Under the pieces are notes generated by a model. That model had not been told where the DNA came from. It was given only the letters and a program-made list of their open reading frames with translations, and did not search any database. A DNA stretch of 17,971 nucleotides, taken from Helicobacteraceae bacterium. Its GTDB lineage: Bacteria > Campylobacterota > Campylobacteria > Campylobacterales > Helicobacteraceae. Shown piece after piece: positions 14,535-17,971 of the stretch. The DNA lies in NCBI GenBank assembly GCA_029258405.1, contig JARHYY010000048.1:1-17971 (forward strand), given 5' to 3'. The translations under genes and the position numbers were made by a program. Every line of letters begins with the position of its first letter. The first letter of the stretch is position 1.

Positions 14535-15362
14535 CTATTTTTTTCTTCGTGAAATAATAAGCCTATCGCTTGCTTTTTTACGCCTTGTTTTATAACCCTT
14601 AGCAGGGATACCCCAAGGAGATACAGGATGACCACTAGAGCCTGTTTTGCCCTCGCCTCCACCATGTGGATGATCTACAGGGTTCATTGCACTTCCTCTT
14701 GTTTGTGGGCGTACACCTAAATGGCGATTCCTTCCTGCTTTACCTATAGAAACATTAGCAAAATCCGCATTTCCAACAACACCAATACTTGCCATGCATT
14801 CCCCAAGGATATAACGCATTTCGCTACTAGGCATTCTTAAGATAGTATATTTGCCTTCTCTACCCATAACCTGCATACTTGCCCCAGCACTCCTAGCAAA
14901 CTGCCCACCAGCACCGGGGTGCAATTCTACATTATGCACAATTGTACCAATAGGAATATTTTTAAGCTTCATAGCATAACCATTGCGAATATCAAGCCCA
15001 CCTTCAGCAGCAATTACAATATCGCCCACCTTAAGTCCATTTGGTTGTAAAATATAACGCTTATCCCCATCTTTATAAATAACAAGAGCGATTCTACAAT
15101 TTCTATAGGGGTCATATTCAATAGCACCCACACGACCTTCAACATTAAACTTATTGCGTTTAAAGTCAATAACACGATACAATTTCTTAGCACCACCTTG
15201 TTTATGTCGGCTCGTGATTCGTCCGTTATTATTTCTTCCTGCAGTTACAGGGAGCTTTATAAGGAGTTTTTTTACACTTGCCTTTGCCGTAATATCCTCT
15301 GAACTTAAATTGCTCATGAATCTGCGACTAGGGGTATAAGGTTTGTAACTCTTAATAGCCAT
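14535..15362 (-). CDS. rplB: 50S ribosomal protein L2
   Basis: A 275-residue L2. The start MAIKSYKPYTPSRRFMS matches the genus, and AAAAGGAG lies upstream of the ATG at 15360-15362. An in-frame ATG seven codons earlier lies inside rplW and has no family similarity. The OB and SH3-like core is followed by the peptidyl-transferase-associated motif NPVDHPHGGGEG at 227-238, with conserved histidines 231 and 233, and by the basic tail KTRRKKASDRLIISRRKK. L2 is needed for subunit joining and supports peptide bond formation. Confidence 0.98.
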   Translation of the reverse strand: MAIKSYKPYTPSRRFMSNLSSEDITAKASVKKLLIKLPVTAGRNNNGRITSRHKQGGAKKLYRVIDFKRNKFNVEGRVGAIEYDPYRNCRIALVIYKDGDKRYILQPNGLKVGDIVIAAEGGLDIRNGYAMKLKNIPIGTIVHNVELHPGAGGQFARSAGASMQVMGREGKYTILRMPSSEMRYILGECMASIGVVGNADFANVSIGKAGRNRHLGVRPQTRGSAMNPVDHPHGGGEGKTGSSGHPVSPWGIPAKGYKTRRKKASDRLIISRRKK

Positions 15363-15379
15363 AAATTCTCCTTTTACTT

Positions 15380-15661
15380 TCAAACAGCCAATGATTCAAT
15401 TTTAGCACCCTCTGGGAGCTTAACATAAAATTTTTTGAAAGAAGCCTTTTGCCCCTTGACCCCTTTAAATCTTTTTCTTTTTCCTTCTTGATTAAGAGCA
15501 TTAATCTTTAGAGGTGTAAAGCCAAAATATTCTTTAAAAACTTCTTTAAGCTGATGTTTTGTTACTTTGGGAGATGTTTGCACAACAAGCACACCAACTT
15601 CTTGAAGTTTCAAAGATTTTTCTGTGTAAATAATGGATTTAATATCTGTAATATCTGCCAT
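15380..15661 (-). CDS. rplW: 50S ribosomal protein L23
   Basis: A 93-residue L23. It begins MADITDIKSIIYTEKSLKLQ. The family core is VVQTSPKVTKHQLKEVFKEY, then FTPLKINALNQEGKRKRFKG and the terminal FKKFYVKLPEGAKIESL. L23 surrounds the exit tunnel and is the docking site for trigger factor and SRP. The ATG follows the rplD stop after one base. Its stop lies 17 nt before the rplB start. Confidence 0.98.
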   Translation of the reverse strand: MADITDIKSIIYTEKSLKLQEVGVLVVQTSPKVTKHQLKEVFKEYFGFTPLKINALNQEGKRKRFKGVKGQKASFKKFYVKLPEGAKIESLAV

Positions 15662-15662
15662 A

Positions 15663-16277
15663 CTAGCCCTCTTTTATAATATTTTCCAAAACTACTTTTT
15701 CAATCACTATTGATTTAAATACAGCAATCAAATAAGCACTTAAAGATTTAGAATCAACCAAATAACACTGTTTAAGATTTCTAAAAGCAAGCTCTGTTTT
15801 TGTGTCAATCACTTCAGATACAAAGAGCACATCTCTCTCACCTATTTGTTTAAAGAGAGCATAGGCATCCTTTGTTTTTCCACTATCTATATTAATTTTA
15901 TCAACAACATAGAGCCTGCCTATATGAGCTTTTTTGTAAAGAGCACATTCAAGGGCATATCTTTTTTGCTTTTTATTTATCTTTATACTATAATTACGGT
16001 TACTTTTTGGACCATGTGCTACACCACCACCCACAAAAATAGGAGATGTAATACTTCCTGCTCTTGCACGACCACCACCCTTTTGCCTCCAAGGTTTTTT
16101 GCCTCCACCACTTACTTCACCACGAGATTTTACAGAAGCACAATTACCTCTAAAAGAAGCGAGATAGGATTTTACATAGAGATAAAGATTATGCTCATTA
16201 ATTTCACTATATCGCTTAGGCAGAAGAATTTCACCACTTTTTTGCATATTCACATCAAGTACAATAGCACTGCTCAT
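15663..16277 (-). CDS. rplD: 50S ribosomal protein L4
   Basis: A 204-residue L4. The extended tunnel loop is at residues 57-75 (GGGKKPWRQKGGGRARAGS). It is followed by PIFVGGGVAHGPKSNRNYSI and the conserved C-terminal fold. L4 lines the exit tunnel. In E. coli it also represses the S10 operon by acting on the S10 leader; whether that holds here is unknown. The ATG overlaps the rplC stop as ATGA, with AGGTGG upstream. Confidence 0.97.
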   Translation of the reverse strand: MSSAIVLDVNMQKSGEILLPKRYSEINEHNLYLYVKSYLASFRGNCASVKSRGEVSGGGKKPWRQKGGGRARAGSITSPIFVGGGVAHGPKSNRNYSIKINKKQKRYALECALYKKAHIGRLYVVDKINIDSGKTKDAYALFKQIGERDVLFVSEVIDTKTELAFRNLKQCYLVDSKSLSAYLIAVFKSIVIEKVVLENIIKEG

Positions 16278-16855
16278 TTTACCACCTTTACTTTACCAAA
16301 TGCTCCATTATAGCCCGGAACAGAACCCTTTACAACAAGTACCCGTTTTACTGAATCATAAGAAAGAATTTCATTTTGAACAGTTACTTTTTCGTTACCA
16401 TACTGCCCAGCCATTTTTTTACCGGGTTGCACCCTGCCTGGCCATTCTCGATTCCCAATAGAACCTGTCTTCCTATGAAATCTATGCCCATGTGCAGCTG
16501 GACCTCCATTGAAATTCCATCGCTTCATTACTCCACTAAAGCCCCTCCCTTTTGTCTTGAAAGTAATCTTTAACCTTTTTGCTTCAGAAAGCATATTGCA
16601 ATCTACATCTCCAACATTAGTGTTCTCAGCAACCTCTAAAGTTGCAAAACGATTAAACTCTTTAGGGAGTTGATATTTTTTTTGCTGTCCTAATATAGCC
16701 TTGTTATGCATTTTGCCTAAAGAATAAGCTACAATAGCTTTTCCTTTTTCCTTCACTTCACATATTTTCATCTCTCTTACTCGCAACAATGTAACAGGGG
16801 TGCTTTGAGCAAAGAGTGTCCGACTCATTCCAATTTTCTCAACTAAAAATTCCAT
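16274..16855 (-). CDS. rplC: 50S ribosomal protein L3
   Basis: A 193-residue L3. It begins MEFLVEKIGMSRTLFA. The loop that reaches toward the peptidyl transferase centre spans about 103-151 (GRGFSGVMKRWNFNGGPAAH, then GSIGNREWPGRV). It ends in GAFGKVKVVK. L3 is one of the two assembly-initiator proteins of the 50S. It follows rpsJ after 47 nt, the largest gap inside the cluster; AAGGA lies ten bases before the ATG. Confidence 0.98.
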   Translation of the reverse strand: MEFLVEKIGMSRTLFAQSTPVTLLRVREMKICEVKEKGKAIVAYSLGKMHNKAILGQQKKYQLPKEFNRFATLEVAENTNVGDVDCNMLSEAKRLKITFKTKGRGFSGVMKRWNFNGGPAAHGHRFHRKTGSIGNREWPGRVQPGKKMAGQYGNEKVTVQNEILSYDSVKRVLVVKGSVPGYNGAFGKVKVVK

Positions 16856-16902
16856 TATCTCTCATTCCTTATAAATTAAACTCGTTATTTTAAAATACAT
16901 AT

Positions 16903-17214
16903 TTATTTTTCAAGCGAACGTACTTCAACATCAACTTCTGGTGCCAAATCCAATTTAGTAAGACTATCTACTGTATCAGTGGTTGCAGAAATAATATCAA
17001 TCACTCTTGTATGAATACGAATTTCAAATTGCTCACGAGAATCTTTATTAATATGAGGAGATCTAAGGACTGTATAGCGTCTTTTTTTTGTAGGAAGAGG
17101 TATAGGACCGCTAATTTCTGAACCTGTTCTTTTAACGACTTCTACAATAGAAGCAACCGTTCTATCAAGCACACGATGATCATAAGCCTTAAGCTTAAAT
17201 CTAATTTTCTCCAT
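16903..17214 (-). CDS. rpsJ: 30S ribosomal protein S10 (NusE)
   Basis: A 103-residue S10, first gene of the cluster. It starts MEKIRFKLKAYDHRVLDRTV. The long loop segment GPIPLPTKKRRYTVLRSPHI at about 36-55 is followed by REQFEIRIHTRVIDI. S10 belongs to the 30S head and, bound to NusB, takes part in transcription antitermination in other bacteria. AAGGA lies nine bases before the ATG at 17212-17214. A promoter and a leader hairpin are predicted just upstream. Confidence 0.98.
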   Translation of the reverse strand: MEKIRFKLKAYDHRVLDRTVASIVEVVKRTGSEISGPIPLPTKKRRYTVLRSPHINKDSREQFEIRIHTRVIDIISATTDTVDSLTKLDLAPEVDVEVRSLEK

Positions 17215-17249
17215 AATTGATTTTCCTTAAATAAAGAACTCACACAACT

Positions 17250-17276
17250 TTTTAATGCAAGTCGGTGCATTTAAAA
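17250..17276 (-). other. Stem-loop at the 5' end of the predicted S10 leader
   Basis: AATGCA (17271-17266 on the minus strand) pairs with TGCATT (17259-17254) around a six-base loop CCGACT. A one-base bulge is followed by four more A-T pairs. It would form the extreme 5' end of the S10 mRNA if transcription starts near 17275. It could stabilise the message or act in feedback control; no function is shown by the sequence. Confidence 0.4.
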
Positions 17277-17281
17277 TTTAG

Positions 17282-17311
17282 ATTATAACTAAATTTATCC
17301 ATTAAAAGCAA
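17282..17311 (-). promoter_or_regulatory. Probable sigma-70 promoter of the S10 cluster
   Basis: On the minus strand, TTGCTT (17306-17311) and a perfect TATAAT (17282-17287) are separated by 18 bases. Transcription would start near 17275, giving a leader of about 60 nt before rpsJ. This is the only promoter-like arrangement close to rpsJ with a full consensus -10. Another minus-strand TATAAT at 17474-17479 lacks an obvious -35. Confidence 0.65.
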
Positions 17312-17789
17312 TAACAAATCTAATATTTTTGGGATTTTTTCGCTGAAAAACTCATTTTTATTTCCTTTTAATAAGGAATATATATTCATTTTATAATAAA
17401 AATAAAGTAAAATAGTTTTTATTTTCAACTCTCAACTTTCCCTCCAACTTAAATATACAAGACTTTATATTGTATTATATCTCTATTTCTTTATAGAAAT
17501 AAATCTCTAAACATATATGAGAAGTTAGGCTTACAATAATTATTGCTTAAGTATCTTTCACTATTATTTGAGCTCTTAAAGATTTTCATACATCAATAAT
17601 ATTTTGAATACATAAAGTTAATCCATTATTATTTTATATATTCAATAGCTTATTAAAATGATTTCCACCCCTAACATTACCTTTATCTCTCTTTACCCTA
17701 AACAAGCTCTTTTAACATAAAGCTTGGGTATAACACTCATTTTATCCCTATAATGGGGAATCTTTTATATACATATATTGCTTACTTTT

Positions 17790-17847
17790 ACTCTTAATAT
17801 GTTAAGCTTCTAATACCCATACTCTTAAGGCTATTATTAAGATACCC
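17790..17847. repeat. Two imperfect copies of ACTCTTAA-n-TTAAG-n-ATACCC
   Basis: Copy one spans 17790-17818 and copy two 17821-17847. Each holds ACTCTTAA, a short spacer, TTAAG and then ATACCC. In each copy CTTAA and TTAAG can pair as a small stem-loop. Low base complexity makes chance resemblance possible, but the shared order of three blocks is suggestive. Confidence 0.45.
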
Positions 17848-17881
17848 CCCAAACCACACAAACATTTCTATACATAAAAAC

Positions 17882-17910
17882 TTGACACAGCTTGCCATAA
17901 TTTAAATTAT
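17882..17910 (+). promoter_or_regulatory. Possible rightward promoter with consensus -35
   Basis: A perfect TTGACA at 17882-17887 is followed at 15-18 bases by TAAATT (17903-17908) or neighbouring AT-rich hexamers that only partly match TATAAT. It points out of the window, so the gene served is not visible. Strong -35 boxes are uncommon in Helicobacter promoters, which usually rely on an extended -10. Confidence 0.35.
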
Positions 17911-17971
17911 CATTTCATTCAATAAGATAAACAAAGAATCTTTTATATATAGAGATTAATTACTTACATTA

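Larger units (their letters stand above)
17279..17971. other. Long AT-rich intergenic region upstream of rpsJ
   Basis: I found no convincing gene here on either strand. It is much richer in A and T than the genes. Contents that can be named: the S10 promoter at 17282-17311; an inverted repeat TTCCTT/AAGGAA (17362-17378); a hairpin TATTTCT-TTAT-AGAAATA (17484-17501); the palindrome CAATAATTATTG (17534-17545); two copies of GAATCTTTTATATA (17758-17771 and 17936-17949); an imperfect tandem repeat (17790-17847); and a rightward TTGACA box (17882-17887). No tRNA or rRNA pattern is visible. Confidence 0.6.

Noticed and set aside
17320..17355. An 11-codon minus-strand frame (MSFSAKKSQKY) with AAGGA before its ATG, suggestive of a leader peptide
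   Set aside because: It ends upstream of the predicted S10 transcription start, so it would not be on the main mRNA, and such tiny frames are common by chance.
17252..17389. A 45-codon minus-strand frame (MNIYSLLKGNKNEF...) upstream of rpsJ
   Set aside because: It overlaps the S10 promoter and leader, its ATG has no ribosome-binding site, and the composition is that expected from AT-rich non-coding DNA.
17707..17746. A 15-codon minus-strand frame (MSVIPKLYVKRACLG) with AGGGA before its ATG, considered as a small toxin or leader peptide
   Set aside because: It has no hydrophobic segment, no resemblance to known Helicobacter type I toxins that I recall, and no antisense RNA signals; coordinates are approximate.
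17845..17850. Run of six C residues as a phase-variable homopolymer
   Set aside because: Too short to slip often and not in or clearly upstream of a gene.

Overview
The window is the S10-spc-alpha ribosomal protein cluster of an AT-rich epsilonproteobacterium, almost certainly a Helicobacter and probably an enterohepatic one. The proteins resemble my recollection of the H. pylori orthologues (for example the L16 N-terminus MLMPKKTKYRKQ and the S8 C-terminus VGGEVLCSIW). The gene order matches that genus, rpmD (L30) is missing, and S14 is the short zinc-binding form. The species is an inference.

Layout. Positions 1-132 (+) hold the last 43 codons of an unidentified gene. Positions 200-970 (-) encode a YdfG-like short-chain dehydrogenase with a 32-bp near-perfect palindrome over its probable promoter. 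Positions 1127-3238 (-) encode a dCache methyl-accepting chemotaxis protein, with a (TA)13 dinucleotide tract 67 nt upstream of its start. Positions 3408-17214 (-) are 29 tightly packed genes. In transcription order they are rpsJ, rplC, rplD, rplW, rplB, rpsS, rplV, rpsC, rplP, rpmC, rpsQ, rplN, rplX, rplE, rpsN, rpsH, rplF, rplR, rpsE, rplO, secY, map, infA, rpmJ, rpsM, rpsK, rpsD, rpoA, rplQ. The largest gap inside the cluster is 47 nt (rpsJ-rplC); most gaps are below 20 nt and many genes overlap. A likely sigma-70 promoter (TTGCTT - 18 nt - TATAAT) lies upstream of rpsJ and a candidate terminator follows rplQ. Positions 17215-17971 are a long, very AT-rich intergenic region with short repeats and a consensus TTGACA box pointing right, out of the window.

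How the genes work together. The cluster encodes ribosomal proteins of both subunits, the SecY translocon channel, the methionine aminopeptidase that trims nascent chains, initiation factor IF-1, and the RNA polymerase alpha subunit. It therefore links translation, transcription and secretion in one long unit. The chemotaxis receptor and dehydrogenase downstream are separate accessory genes with their own signals.

Most of the window is ordinary core genome and I found no obvious undescribed system. The points most worth checking are the (TA)13 tract (possible phase variation of the receptor), the palindromic operator before the dehydrogenase, a Thr in SecY where E. coli has the functionally important Arg357, the acidic/basic N-terminal extension of S5, and the TTG start plus N-terminal insertion of IF-1. 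Comparisons with other species rest on memory of family sequences, not on searches.
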